A stretch of 64,000 nucleotides of DNA from Solirubrobacter phytolaccae (GCF_027587195.1 NZ_JAPDDP010000012.1:62001-126000); one strand, 5' to 3'; shown: positions 7,244-15,731, counted from the stretch's first letter. Program-made: numbers and translations. Notes: generated from the sequence alone by a model not told the origin.

Positions 7244-9526
7244 TCAGCGGGCGCGGACCGTGACGGCCTTCGAGCGCGTGCCGCTCTTGAGCGTCAACAC
7301 GACCTTCGGGGCCTTCTTGAGGCGCTTCGCCGACTTCAGGCGGAACTTGGTCGAGCCCTTCCCGCTCACTTGCTTGGCGGCCTTGGTGCCCTGGAGGCGG
7401 GCGGTGCCCTTGAAGGTCGAGGTCGGGACGACGGTCTTGATCGTGCACACGATCGACTTGCCGTCGCTGCTCAAGTCGCAGGTGACCTTGACGTCGAGCG
7501 TGTCGCCCTTCTCGCCCTTCGGACCCTGCGGGCCGACCGGGCCAAGGGGACCCACCGGGCCGGCCGCACCGGCAGCGCCGACCGGACCGGGCGCGCCGTC
7601 GGTGCCGGAAGGACCGGCGGGACCGACCGGGCCGGGCGGCCCCTGGATCGGCTCGCCGGGCGTGCTCGGGCCGTCACCCTCGGCGGCGCGGAGCGCGGTC
7701 GCGTCGGCGATCAGCAGCGCCGCGACGGTCTCCCCCAGCTCGGACTCGTGGGCCTTGACCGCATCCAGCAGGCGCTTCCAGCTGTGCGACAACGCCATCT
7801 CCAGCAGCAGGACGCGCTGGACGTTCGGGATGCCGCGCTTGGTGGCGACCACCGAGGCGACACCGGTCGCGGACGGGACGACGGTGAAGCGCGCGACGGC
7901 CTCGGCCGTCTCACCCGACGAGGAACGAGCGGAGAGCTTCACCTCGTGCGCGCCCAGCGCGAGCTCGTCGGCGCGGAGCGCCGCGCCCTCCACCACCGGC
8001 TTGCCGTCCAGCAGAGCCGTCGCCACCGAGTCGGAGGTGTCGAACGCGAGCGAGAGCACCTCGCCGCGGGTCAGGACCGCGCCGTCGACGGGTGCGGAGA
8101 TGACGGCCTTCGGCGCGTTCGGGACACCGCCCTGCCGGTAGCGGGCGTTCCAGCCGTCGAGCGTGCCGGGCTTGTTGGTGATGATGCCGTCGACGCCGGC
8201 GTCACGCATCTGCAGCCACGTGTCCGGGCTGTCGACGGTGTACGGCATCACGGCGACCCCGGCCGCGTTCAGGTCCGCCACTACCGAACGACGAGCGGAC
8301 AGCGCGTTCCAGTCCGGGTTGTAGGCGATGGCGTGCAGCCCCCGGGCAACGGCGACCGGGTCGGCGTCGATCGACCCCCGCAGCAAGCCCAGACGCAGCT
8401 GCGGCTCGATCGCGTACGCATCCCGCAGGACCTGCTCGTCGAAGCTCTGCAGCAGGACCTTCCCGACGAGGCCGCGGGCCTTGATCATGCCGATGATCGT
8501 CTCCATCTGGGCACGGGTCTCCGGGCCCTTGACCTCCAGCAGCAGGTCGGCGGCCATCCGCTGCGTCTGGTCGAGCGCGGCGGAGAAGCGCGGCAGCGGC
8601 TCGCCCTTGTGCGCCGGGGAGAACCACTCGCCCGCCTCGAGCGTGTCGAGCACGGAGGACGTCAACGTGTTCAGCGCGCCGGTGCCGGCCGTGGTGCGGT
8701 CGACGGTGTCGTCGTGCAGGACGTAGGGCACGCCGTCGGTGCTCGTGGCCACGTCGATCTCGACCCAGTCCGCGCCGGCGCGCGAGCCGGCGTCCATCGC
8801 GACCAGCGTGTTCTCGGGCGTGATCGCCGAGTAGCCGCGGTGGGCGATGATCGCGGGCGTCGTCGTGCGGTCGTTCGGGCGCACGAGCGGCTCGGCGTCC
8901 AGCGGCGTGACCACGACATCGTCGAAGGACACGACCGCGCCGTTGACCACGAAGCCGAGGCGGCCGTCGGCGCTGCGCTGCAGGACCTTCGCCTCCTGCA
9001 CGAGCACGCCGTTGAAGAACCAGCGCGCCTTCGCGCCGAAGACCTCGATCTTGACCTTCACGTCGCGCCCGGTGCCGGCGGCGGTCGGCGCGGCGGCGGT
9101 CGACGGCACGTTCCAGCCGTTGGCGGTGGTGCGCTGCGCGAGCTCGGTCCCGTTCGCGGCGGTCGTGTTCGAGCGCATGGCGGCGTGCCACCACGGCGTG
9201 GAGCCGTCCAGCGGCATGTCGAGGCCGAGCGCCGTCCAGCGCGTCCCGTCTCCGTTGACCAGCGACTCGAAGCGCACCGTCGCCTCGAAGCGGTAGTTCT
9301 CCAACCGCGGCCCGAAGGTCAGCCGCGAGATCTGGGCGGAGGAGGTCGAACGACCGACCAAGCGGCCGTCGGTGACGCTCCACGTGCCCTCACGCGCAGT
9401 CCAGCCGGCGGGAAGGACGCCGGCGTCGAAGTGCTCGTCGACGACGGGGTCGGCAGCGAGTGCGGAGGCGGGCAGGGACATGGCAACAGCAAGCGCCGCG
9501 ATGAGCGCGCGAGCGGATCTTCTCAA
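7244..9526 (-). CDS. Exported glycerophosphodiester phosphodiesterase with collagen-like segment
   Basis: The 760-aa protein starts at TTG with GAGGGGAAC ahead of it and has a signal peptide ([14 protein letters not shown]). Domain order: a laminin-G/DUF1080-like beta-sandwich (about 28-210), then a GDPD barrel (about 224-460) with HRG (229-231), TPENT (Glu 238), EIDV (Glu 256, Asp 258) and His 271, the catalytic and metal residues of the family. An Ig-like region follows, then a 47-residue collagen-like run of G-x-y triplets (629-675), then an 85-residue beta domain ending in VRAR. GDPD enzymes split glycerophosphodiesters to glycerol 3-phosphate and an alcohol; outside the cell this would scavenge phosphate or trim teichoic-acid-like polymers. 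The collagen-like part is unusual for this enzyme class. Confidence 0.9.
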   Translation of the reverse strand: MRRSARALIAALAVAMSLPASALAADPVVDEHFDAGVLPAGWTAREGTWSVTDGRLVGRSTSSAQISRLTFGPRLENYRFEATVRFESLVNGDGTRWTALGLDMPLDGSTPWWHAAMRSNTTAANGTELAQRTTANGWNVPSTAAAPTAAGTGRDVKVKIEVFGAKARWFFNGVLVQEAKVLQRSADGRLGFVVNGAVVSFDDVVVTPLDAEPLVRPNDRTTTPAIIAHRGYSAITPENTLVAMDAGSRAGADWVEIDVATSTDGVPYVLHDDTVDRTTAGTGALNTLTSSVLDTLEAGEWFSPAHKGEPLPRFSAALDQTQRMAADLLLEVKGPETRAQMETIIGMIKARGLVGKVLLQSFDEQVLRDAYAIEPQLRLGLLRGSIDADPVAVARGLHAIAYNPDWNALSARRSVVADLNAAGVAVMPYTVDSPDTWLQMRDAGVDGIITNKPGTLDGWNARYRQGGVPNAPKAVISAPVDGAVLTRGEVLSLAFDTSDSVATALLDGKPVVEGAALRADELALGAHEVKLSARSSSGETAEAVARFTVVPSATGVASVVATKRGIPNVQRVLLLEMALSHSWKRLLDAVKAHESELGETVAALLIADATALRAAEGDGPSTPGEPIQGPPGPVGPAGPSGTDGAPGPVGAAGAAGPVGPLGPVGPQGPKGEKGDTLDVKVTCDLSSDGKSIVCTIKTVVPTSTFKGTARLQGTKAAKQVSGKGSTKFRLKSAKRLKKAPKVVLTLKSGTRSKAVTVRAR

Positions 9527-9598
9527 CTGGTTCCCCTCGTCGATGGCAGACGGCGGGCGAAGCTAGTCGCGCCGCGCCGCCGACTCGTTACGAGGTCG

Positions 9599-10282
9599 TC
9601 ATCGCCGGCGGAAGAGCCCGCGGCGCTTGCGCGGCGGGACGAAGCTCGGCCGGTCGGCGGCTACGGCTTCCGTGATACCCGCATCCACGCACATGTCCCA
9701 CAGGCGCTCGACGCCGTGGTCGAGCTTGACCTGCAGCTCGTCCTCGTAGAGGAACCACACGCCGTAGAAGTGGATCGTGCGGCCCTCCCACTCGAGGCTC
9801 GTCGCCTCCTCGGACGGCGCGAGCACCTGGTCGCCGATCAGCGCCCCGGAGAGCCCGCTCGGGCTCCACGGGAACGGGTTCTGGATCGTGTGGCCGAAGC
9901 CGAGCACCGTGCTGTACTCGTGCGGGAAGTGCGCGAGCTGGTCCAGCGCCATCAGCGGCCACGTGTCGATCTCCGTGTCGAAGCTCCACGAAGGCGGGAA
10001 GACGAGCACGAGCTCGCAGGAGAGCTCCTCGCCGTCCGGCGTGACCATCGGCCGCTCGCTCATGCCGACGGTGATCGCAGTGATCGCGGGCCGCTCCGCC
10101 GTCGGTTCGACGATCCGCAGGTGGAGCGGCGAGCCCTCCCGCTCAGAGACCGGGTGCCGCCACACCTTCGAGTCCGGCCCGTAGTGCTTGTCGATGTGCG
10201 CTTCGATGATCGCGACGTGCAGCGGGTCGCCCCGCAGGCCGTGGTCGGGTTCGACGTCGTCGTAGCGGTGAATGTCCGTCAT
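9599..10282 (-). CDS. SUFU (suppressor-of-fused) domain protein
   Basis: The 227-aa protein from ATG 10282 fits the bacterial SUFU-like family: HYGPDSKVWRHPVSEREGSPLHLRIVEPT, then ELVLVFPPSW, then MALDQLAHFPHEYSTVLGFGHTI and WFLYEDELQVKLDHGVERLWD. It ends in a basic tail (PPRKRRGLFRRR). The start overlaps the stop of the upstream gene by 4 bases (ATGA), so the two are translationally coupled. Bacterial SUFU proteins often occur near polymorphic-toxin loci as immunity proteins, but no toxin is visible next to it here, so its role is unknown. Confidence 0.8.
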   Translation of the reverse strand: MTDIHRYDDVEPDHGLRGDPLHVAIIEAHIDKHYGPDSKVWRHPVSEREGSPLHLRIVEPTAERPAITAITVGMSERPMVTPDGEELSCELVLVFPPSWSFDTEIDTWPLMALDQLAHFPHEYSTVLGFGHTIQNPFPWSPSGLSGALIGDQVLAPSEEATSLEWEGRTIHFYGVWFLYEDELQVKLDHGVERLWDMCVDAGITEAVAADRPSFVPPRKRRGLFRRR

Positions 10283-11094
10283 TGTCCTGGGCAGAGCGCG
10301 TCGGGGTTGTCGGGGTCGATCCACACGTCGACCTCGCGGCCGACCTTGTAGTGCTTGAGATGGCGGGGGCCGTAGCAGTGCTCGAACTCCACGGTCCGGC
10401 CCTCGACGAAGAACGTGAGCATGACCACGGGCATGCCGAACATCGAGCGTGGCGTGGCCGTGTGGGCCATCACGGTCGCGCGCGTCTTGCGGCCCGTGTC
10501 CTTGATGCGCCCCAGCTCGGCGAGCCTGACCTCGAACGGCCCGGGCGGACCGGGCGCCGCCGGCGGTGGTGGCTTCTCGCGCTCAATCCGCGCCTCCGCC
10601 TCCGCGGCCTCATCCTCGGCTCGCACGCGCCCGGCGAACGGGTTCGTCAAGCGTCCGACCACCTTGTCGTACGGGTTGGAGGCGTCGGAGACCGCGCGCC
10701 GGATCCGCGCCTCGCGCTCCCACGCGCCCTCGTGGGCGTCGTACGCCGCGTCCCAGTCGATCCACAGGTCCGACGGGTCGGCCGGGTTGACGAAGCACGG
10801 CACCGGCACGTCCTTCATCAGCCCGTACTGCGGGCGGACGCGCACCTTGTACCAGCGGTTGCCGCCGCCGACCCCACCGCCGGCGAGCCAGGCGGGACCG
10901 TCGCGCTGCTCCTCGACCTCGTACGGCTCGCGCCCAGCCACCTCGATCCGCCAGCGCACTCTCAGCGCGAACGTCGTCTCGATCTCCGGCGCACCCTCGC
11001 TCCCGTAGTGGTGGGAGCGAACGCTGTGCTTGAGCGAAATCGCACGGGCCGGCAGCCACCCACGCGGGGCGCGACGCAGCAGGCCGGGTCCCAT
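10279..11094 (-). CDS. Conserved hypothetical protein, operon partner of the SUFU gene
   Basis: A soluble protein of 271 aa if started at ATG 11094 (MGPGLLRRAPRGWLPARAIS); ATG 11148 is an alternative that adds 18 residues. Two similar beta-rich halves are visible. Each has a metal-free pattern ending in a Asp/Pro turn (FVNPADPSDLWIDWDAAYD near 130 and YKVGREVDVWIDPDNPDALCPGQ at the C-terminus), separated by a Pro-rich hinge (EREKPPPPAAPGPPGP). This looks like an internal duplication of a DUF3592-like domain. It overlaps the SUFU gene by 4 bases. The upstream region contains the c-di-GMP riboswitch of the divergent protease gene on the opposite strand. Confidence 0.65.
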   Translation of the reverse strand: MGPGLLRRAPRGWLPARAISLKHSVRSHHYGSEGAPEIETTFALRVRWRIEVAGREPYEVEEQRDGPAWLAGGGVGGGNRWYKVRVRPQYGLMKDVPVPCFVNPADPSDLWIDWDAAYDAHEGAWEREARIRRAVSDASNPYDKVVGRLTNPFAGRVRAEDEAAEAEARIEREKPPPPAAPGPPGPFEVRLAELGRIKDTGRKTRATVMAHTATPRSMFGMPVVMLTFFVEGRTVEFEHCYGPRHLKHYKVGREVDVWIDPDNPDALCPGQ

Positions 11095-11193
11095 CTCGAA
11101 GCCGATGAGCGACCCTACACCGATCGGAGGACTAGAACGACTGTCCATTCGGCCTAAGTCGCAGCACCCCCGTGCCGACAACACGGTTCAACA

Positions 11194-11275
11194 GGGTTGA
11201 TAAAGGCAAACCCGTCGCGAGGCGGGGACGCAAAGCTAGAGGTCTCCACGGAGGGAGATAGCTCGGCCGCCAACT
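11194..11275 (+). ncRNA. Cyclic di-GMP-I (GEMM-I) riboswitch
   Basis: The two invariant joining segments are present: GGCAAACC at 11205-11212 and GGGACGCAAAGC at 11225-11236. Between them P2 pairs CCCGTC (11211-11216) with GGCGGG (11221-11226) and is capped by a GCGA tetraloop (GNRA type, as expected for docking). P3 pairs GCTA with TAGC (11235-11238, 11259-11262) and TCTCC with GGAGA. P1 pairs GTTG (11196-11199) with CAAC (11271-11274). This agrees with the established c-di-GMP-I aptamer. It lies in the leader of the subtilase at 11316, so expression of that exported protease should respond to c-di-GMP. Whether ligand turns it on or off cannot be read from the sequence. Confidence 0.85.
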
Positions 11276-11295
11276 TTCAAATTGACTTTGAAAGT
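11273..11295 (+). promoter_or_regulatory. Hairpin overlapping the 3' end of the riboswitch (possible expression platform)
   Basis: ACTTTCAAA (11273-11281) pairs perfectly with TTTGAAAGT (11287-11295). Its left arm shares two bases with the 3' strand of aptamer helix P1, so the two helices compete at their junction. It directly precedes the ribosome-site hairpin. Confidence 0.5.
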
Positions 11296-11311
11296 GGCAC
11301 ATGGAGGTGCC
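11296..11311 (+). promoter_or_regulatory. Hairpin carrying the ribosome binding site of subtilase 1
   Basis: GGCAC (11296-11300) pairs with GTGCC (11307-11311), leaving ATGGAG in the loop, so GGAGG is split between loop and stem. The ATG follows at 11316. The same structure stands before the second Trp-repeat subtilase at 31815-31830. Confidence 0.6.
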
Positions 11312-11315
11312 CTGA

Positions 11316-13052
11316 ATGTCCCAACTCATGCAGTACCGCCGGCCTGGCCGGTGGGCAGTGGCGGCAGTTGCCGCAGTCCTACCGTTCGCGGTCGTCAGCA
11401 CCGCCGCGCACGCCGTCCCGACGGCCCAGGCGCGCCTCGCGACCGCGGCGTCCAAGACGCCGAATCGCACCGTCACCGCGATCGTCCAGTTCAAGCCGAC
11501 CTTCAGCGAGAAGGCGGCGACGAAGCTGGTCCGCGCCCACGGCGGCAAGGTCACGAGCAAGGTCCCGTTCATCCACGGCCTGGCCGTCAAGCTGCCGGCC
11601 AAGCAGGCGAAGGTCCTCGCGAAGGACGCGCACGTCGTCGGCCTCACGCTCAACTCGCGCGTGCACAGCACCGGCCTCGACGCGAACCGCATCGCGACGA
11701 GCTATCCGAAGACCACGCGCGCCGACAAGCTCTGGCAGCGCGGGATCACGGGCGCCGGCATCGGCGTCGGCGTGATCGACACCGGCATCGCCGGTGACCA
11801 GCCCGACTTCAAGGACGCCGCGGGCAACTCGCGGATCGTCGCCAACGTCATCACCTCGCCGGGCGCCAAGACGCCGGGCGACGGCTTCGGCCACGGCACG
11901 CACGTCGCGGGCATCATCGCCGGCGACTCCAGCCACCGTCCCGTTGGCGACCCGTTCAAGGGCAAGTACGTCGGCATGGCCCCGGGCGCGAACCTGATCG
12001 CGATCAAGGCCTCCGACGACGCCGGCAACTCCACCGTCCTGGACGTCATCAACGGCATCGCGTTCGCCGTCGACCACAAGGACCAGTTCAACCTCCGCGT
12101 GCTGAACCTGTCGCTCGCCGCGGACACCCAGCAGTCCTACAAGACGGACCCGCTCGACGCGGCCGTCGAGTACGCGTGGCAGAAGGGCATCGTCGTGGTC
12201 GTCGCCTCGGGCAACCGTGGCACCGCTGCCGACGCCGTCCGCTACGCCCCTGCCAACGACCCGTTCGTGATCTCCGTCGGCGGCATCGACGAGAGCGCCA
12301 ACAACGGCCGCGGCGGTCGCGCCGACTGGTCCTCGACCGGTGTCACGCAGGACGGCATCGCCAAGCCGGAGGTCGTCGCCCCGGGCGCCCACATGGTCTC
12401 CGTGCTCGCCCCGAGCAGCGCGTTCCAGATCATGTGCCCGAACTGCTCGCTCGGCGGCCAGTACTTCAAGGCCGGCGGCACCTCGATGGCCGCCCCGGTC
12501 GTCGCCGGCGCCGTCGCACTGCTCCTGCAGGCCCGTCCGACGCTCACGCCCGACCAGGTCAAGGCGCTGCTCGCCGGCACCGACAAGCCGATCACGGGCA
12601 ACGCCCCGACGGCCGGCCTGATCGACGTCGAGCGCGCGCTCTACACGCAGCTCAACGCGGTCCCCGCGGTCAACGTGCGGCTCGCGAAGAACCTGCTGAT
12701 CGACTACGCGAACCGCGCGGGCGTCGACATCAGCCGCTGGACCCGCTCCACCTGGAGCTCGGCGCCCGGCCAGTTCAGCGCCTCGTGGGCTCGCTCCACC
12801 TGGTCGTGCGGCACCTGCACCGCCATGGGCGGCGCGATCGACCCGCAGCGCTCCACCTGGAGCCGCAGCACCTGGTCCAGCGCGGGTGAGGACGCCAGCG
12901 CCGAGGCCGCGCAGTACGTGCAGCCGGCCGAGGAGGCCGAGGACACCGGCTCGCTCGACGCGCCGATCCCGACCGACGCCACCGAGCTGCCCGCCGACGA
13001 CGCGACCGCACCCACGCCCACCACCGACGAAGCTCCCGAGGTGGTCCAGTGA
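11316..13052 (+). CDS. Exported subtilisin-like serine protease with Trp-repeat tail (copy 1)
   Basis: The 578-aa product has a signal peptide (to about residue 33, TAAHA), an I9-type propeptide (about 50-116) and an S8 catalytic domain with Asp 155 (VIDTG), His 193 (GHGTHVAG), Asn 300 (ASGN) and Ser 390 (GGTSMAAP), so all catalytic residues are intact. After the protease fold, residues 475-522 hold repeats of the form RSTWS (WTRSTWSS, WARSTWSCGTC, RSTWSRSTWSS) including a C-x-x-C pair (498, 501). An acidic Ala/Pro/Thr tail closes the protein. A c-di-GMP-I riboswitch and a ribosome-site hairpin precede it. The stop codon overlaps a 24-codon ORF that also contains the RATW motif. The tail is seen; its role in anchoring, sorting or substrate targeting is inference. 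Confidence 0.93.
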   Translation: MSQLMQYRRPGRWAVAAVAAVLPFAVVSTAAHAVPTAQARLATAASKTPNRTVTAIVQFKPTFSEKAATKLVRAHGGKVTSKVPFIHGLAVKLPAKQAKVLAKDAHVVGLTLNSRVHSTGLDANRIATSYPKTTRADKLWQRGITGAGIGVGVIDTGIAGDQPDFKDAAGNSRIVANVITSPGAKTPGDGFGHGTHVAGIIAGDSSHRPVGDPFKGKYVGMAPGANLIAIKASDDAGNSTVLDVINGIAFAVDHKDQFNLRVLNLSLAADTQQSYKTDPLDAAVEYAWQKGIVVVVASGNRGTAADAVRYAPANDPFVISVGGIDESANNGRGGRADWSSTGVTQDGIAKPEVVAPGAHMVSVLAPSSAFQIMCPNCSLGGQYFKAGGTSMAAPVVAGAVALLLQARPTLTPDQVKALLAGTDKPITGNAPTAGLIDVERALYTQLNAVPAVNVRLAKNLLIDYANRAGVDISRWTRSTWSSAPGQFSASWARSTWSCGTCTAMGGAIDPQRSTWSRSTWSSAGEDASAEAAQYVQPAEEAEDTGSLDAPIPTDATELPADDATAPTPTTDEAPEVVQ

Positions 13053-13123
13053 GCAACGCCATGAACCGCGCCACCTGGCGCTCCTGCAGCCGCGCCAGCT
13101 GGGGCCGCAAGCAGCGCCCGTAG
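13049..13123 (+). CDS. Mini-ORF (24 aa) coupled to subtilase 1, with RATW motif
   Basis: GTG at 13049 overlaps the TGA of the subtilase (GTGA) and the frame closes with TAG at 13121-13123. The peptide includes MNRATWRSC, SRASWGR and a basic end (GRKQRP). RATW and RASW copy the pentad motif of the protease tail just upstream. A second subtilase at 33.5 kb has the same arrangement with a 12-codon ORF. It may be a separate peptide made by translational coupling, or a tail extension reached by a -1 shift; no slippery heptamer is visible, so coupling is more likely. A strong terminator follows 25 bases later, so it is the last reading frame of the transcript. Confidence 0.6.
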   Translation: MSNAMNRATWRSCSRASWGRKQRP

Positions 13124-13148
13124 CTCCGTAACTCCAACTCCACCGCAT

Positions 13149-13180
13149 GAGGGGCGGGCGGCGCAAGCCGCCCGCCCCTC
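13149..13180 (+). terminator. Strong terminator hairpin after the subtilase 1 unit
   Basis: The arms 13149-13162 and 13167-13180 (GAGGGGCGGGCGGC and its complement) give a perfect 14-bp stem with a GCAA tetraloop. It ends the riboswitch-protease-mini-ORF transcript. Confidence 0.85.
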
Positions 13181-13184
13181 GCGC

Positions 13185-13190
13185 TATGGT
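13185..13190 (+). promoter_or_regulatory. TATGGT box, leaderless-type promoter of the 13200 gene
   Basis: TATGGT ends 9 bases before ATG 13200, the same spacing seen at six other genes in this window. There is no room for a ribosome binding site. Confidence 0.45.
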
Positions 13191-13199
13191 CGCGCCGTC

Positions 13200-13667
13200 A
13201 TGGCCGACGAAGACCGCGTGGTCATCGAGCATCCCAACCGCCGCAAGGCGTCGTCGCAGCTCGCCCGCCTCGTGGTCATCGTGCTGCTGCTGGTCTCCGC
13301 CGCGGTGGTGCTGATCGTGTCGCTCGGCGGCTGGGACACGATCGAGGGCGCGAAGTCCGTGCAGGTCCTCTACATCGTCCTGTACGTCGTCTTCGCCCTG
13401 TTCGTCGCGCGCTGGAGCCGCGGCGCGCTGCCGATGATCGCGGCGCTCGCGATCATCCTCGGCATCTTCGGCACGGTCGCCGCCCCCGCCTGGTTCGACC
13501 GCGCGAAGGACGGCTTCACCGACCCGGCGATCGCCTCGGACGTGCTCGGGTTGCTGTGCGTCTTGCTCGTGGCGCTGCAGCTCGCGCTGGTGCTGAGCGC
13601 GATGATCGGCTTCCGCCAGCAGTGGAACGTCGAGGTCGAGCGCCGGCGTGAAGCAGCGCCCGTCTGA
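13200..13667 (+). CDS. Small membrane protein, four predicted helices
   Basis: The 155-aa product has a charged N-terminus (MADEDRVVIEHPNRRKASSQ) followed by four hydrophobic segments (about 22-42, 55-70, 77-96 and 117-140). I do not recognise a family. Its last 20 bases overlap the start of the AraC-type regulator, so the two are probably one transcript. The gene appears to start leaderless from the box at 13185. Confidence 0.75.
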   Translation: MADEDRVVIEHPNRRKASSQLARLVVIVLLLVSAAVVLIVSLGGWDTIEGAKSVQVLYIVLYVVFALFVARWSRGALPMIAALAIILGIFGTVAAPAWFDRAKDGFTDPAIASDVLGLLCVLLVALQLALVLSAMIGFRQQWNVEVERRREAAPV

Positions 13668-14496
13668 GCGCGGCATCGCCCTCGACCCGCTCGGCCCGTC
13701 CGCGCTCGAGGTGGAGCGCTTCCACGACCACAACGTCGTGGTCCCGCGCCACCCGCACCGGCACGACTTCCACGAGCTGTTCTGGACGCACGCGGGTGTC
13801 GGGCACCACCTGATCGACGGCGAGCCGTTCCCGGTCCAGCCGGGCACGGTGACGATCGTCGGCCGCGGGCAGGTCCACGTCTTCGAGCGCGCCGTCGGCC
13901 TGCACGGCGCGGTCGTGCGCTTCGGGGACGAGCTGCTGCACACGGGCGCGCGCGCCGATCCGGGCTGGCTGCTCGCCCGGCGCGGCACGCGCACGATCGG
14001 CGTGCCCGAGGACGCCGCGGGCGCGGTCGACGCCGTCGTCGCCGCGCTCGCCGCCGAGACGCGCCACCCGCCCGATCCGCGCCGCGACGAGATCACCCGC
14101 CACCTGCTGCTCACGCTCCTGCTGTGGCTCGAGCGCTGGTACGACGCGGACACCGCGGAGCGCGACGACGCCGACACGGAGCTGTTCCGGCGCTTCGCGA
14201 CCGTGCTCGAGCGCGACTTCGCCCGCCACCACGACGCCGTGCACTACGCGGACGCGCTCGCCGTTCCGCAACGGACGCTCACCCGCGCGCTGCGGGCGGT
14301 GACCGGGAAGGGCACGAAGGAGCTGGTGCGCGAGCGGGTGCTGCTGGAGGCCGCGCGGCTGCTGCGCTTCAGCGACCTCGAGGTCGGCGAGGTCGCGTTC
14401 CGCACCGGGTTCGACGACCGCCTGTACTTCTCGCGCACGTTCCGGCGCGCGTACGGAGAAGCGCCCACGGCGTACCGCGCGCGGCAGCGCGGCTGA
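13648..14496 (+). CDS. AraC-family transcriptional regulator with cupin sensor domain
   Basis: The 282-aa product starts at GTG 13648 inside the end of the previous gene. The N-terminal half is a cupin sensor (PHRHDFHELFWTHAGVGHHLIDGEPF). The C-terminal 100 residues are the double helix-turn-helix of AraC: YADALAVPQRTLTRALRAVTGKGTKELVRERVLLEAARLLRF and VGEVAFRTGFDDRLYFSRTFRRAYGEAPTAYR broken by turns in the usual places. The neighbouring Bcr/CflA transporter 65 bases downstream in the same direction is a plausible target. The inducer is unknown. Confidence 0.92.
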   Translation: MKQRPSERGIALDPLGPSALEVERFHDHNVVVPRHPHRHDFHELFWTHAGVGHHLIDGEPFPVQPGTVTIVGRGQVHVFERAVGLHGAVVRFGDELLHTGARADPGWLLARRGTRTIGVPEDAAGAVDAVVAALAAETRHPPDPRRDEITRHLLLTLLLWLERWYDADTAERDDADTELFRRFATVLERDFARHHDAVHYADALAVPQRTLTRALRAVTGKGTKELVRERVLLEAARLLRFSDLEVGEVAFRTGFDDRLYFSRTFRRAYGEAPTAYRARQRG

Positions 14497-14561
14497 AAGT
14501 CCATACATCGGTCCGGGCGCGCCATACCAACCTGCCGCGCGCGTCCCGATAGTGATGGGCG

Positions 14562-15713
14562 ATGTCCGTGCAGACGCGATCCACGCTCAGCCTCGCGCTG
14601 CTGCTCGGCGGGCTGTCCGCGGTCGGGCCGCTGTCGCTCGACATGTACCTGCCGGGGCTGCCGGAGCTCGGGCGGGACCTGAGCGCGTCGGCCTCCGCGA
14701 CCCAGCTGTCGCTGACCGCCTGCCTGGCGGGGCTCGCGCTCGGGCAGCTCGCCGCGGGCCCGATCAGCGACCGGGTCGGCCGCCGCACGCCCGTCCTGAT
14801 CGGCTCGGCGCTGTTCGCGGCCGCCTCGCTGGCGTGCGTGTTCGCGCCGTCGATCGGCGTGCTGATCACGCTGCGCTTCCTGCAGGGGATCGGTGGGGCG
14901 GCGGGGATCGTGATCGGCCGCGCGGTCGTGCGGGACCTCTACAGCGGCGACGCCGCGGCGAAGCTGTTCTCGTCGCTGATGCTCGTCGGCGGGATCGCGC
15001 CGATCCTCGCGCCGGTGTGGGGCGCGCAGGTGCTCGCGTTCACGACCTGGCAGGGCGTGTTCGTCGTGCTGGCCGTCGTCGGCGTGCTGTTGTTGCTCGC
15101 GGCGGCGATCGCGCTGCCGGAGTCGCTCGCGCCCGGCCCGCGGGCACGGGCCGACCTGCGCGGGCTGCTGCGGGACAGGCGCTTCGTGGCGCTCGCGCTG
15201 TGCAGCGGGCTGATGATGGCCGCGATGTTCGCCTACATCGCCGGCTCACCGTTCGTGCTGCAGACGATCCACGGGCTGAGCGAGCAGGCGTACTCGCTCG
15301 TGTTCGCCGTCAACGGCCTCGGCATCCTCGGCGCGTCGTTCGCGTCGCGCCGGCTGATCGGTCGCGTGCGGCCCGCGCAGCTGCTGTCGGCCGGCGTGGC
15401 GATGGGGGCGATTGGCGCGGCGACGCTGCTGGCCGCGGTGCTCGCCGACGCACCCGTCGGCGTGTTGCTCGCCGCGCTCTTCCTCGTCGTGTCCAGCATC
15501 GGGCTGACGAGCCCGAACGCGACGGCGCTGGCGCTCGCCGATCATCCGCGCAACGCGGGGGCGGCCTCAGCACTGCTCGGCACGAGCCAGTTCCTGCTCG
15601 GCGCGGCGGCGGCTCCGCTGGTCGGGTTGGCGGGCGAGCACACCGCGGTCCCGATGGCGGTGACGATCGCCGCACTCGTCACGTTTGCCGCGATCTGCGC
15701 GCGGCGCTCCTAA
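14562..15713 (+). CDS. Bcr/CflA-family multidrug efflux transporter (MFS)
   Basis: The 383-aa integral membrane protein has about 12 hydrophobic segments. The N-terminal SLDMYLPGLPEL is diagnostic of Bcr/CflA (DHA1) transporters, and the MFS loop motif appears as GPISDRVGRRTPVL between helices 2 and 3. RFLQGIGGAAGIVIGRAVVRDL is the motif of helices 4 and 5 with its conserved Arg. The family exports drugs such as chloramphenicol or bicyclomycin with proton antiport; the substrate here is unknown. It follows an AraC-type regulator in the same orientation. Confidence 0.92.
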   Translation: MSVQTRSTLSLALLLGGLSAVGPLSLDMYLPGLPELGRDLSASASATQLSLTACLAGLALGQLAAGPISDRVGRRTPVLIGSALFAAASLACVFAPSIGVLITLRFLQGIGGAAGIVIGRAVVRDLYSGDAAAKLFSSLMLVGGIAPILAPVWGAQVLAFTTWQGVFVVLAVVGVLLLLAAAIALPESLAPGPRARADLRGLLRDRRFVALALCSGLMMAAMFAYIAGSPFVLQTIHGLSEQAYSLVFAVNGLGILGASFASRRLIGRVRPAQLLSAGVAMGAIGAATLLAAVLADAPVGVLLAALFLVVSSIGLTSPNATALALADHPRNAGAASALLGTSQFLLGAAAAPLVGLAGEHTAVPMAVTIAALVTFAAICARRS

Positions 15714-15731
15714 GATAGGCGCGCCGCTGAA

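Noticed and set aside
7500-7645. Non-coding low-complexity repeat
   Set aside because: The G/C-rich triplet pattern is the coding sequence of the collagen-like segment of the GDPD protein, in frame.
5927-10351. A 1474-codon plus-strand frame
   Set aside because: It crosses a tRNA gene and is antisense to the cupin, GDPD and SUFU genes. The composition (Arg, Gly, Ala, Val, Asp) is that of a shadow frame.
11379-14177. A 932-codon minus-strand frame opposite subtilase 1 and the AraC gene
   Set aside because: The plus-strand proteins have clear catalytic motifs and a riboswitch; the antisense frame has none and spans a strong terminator.
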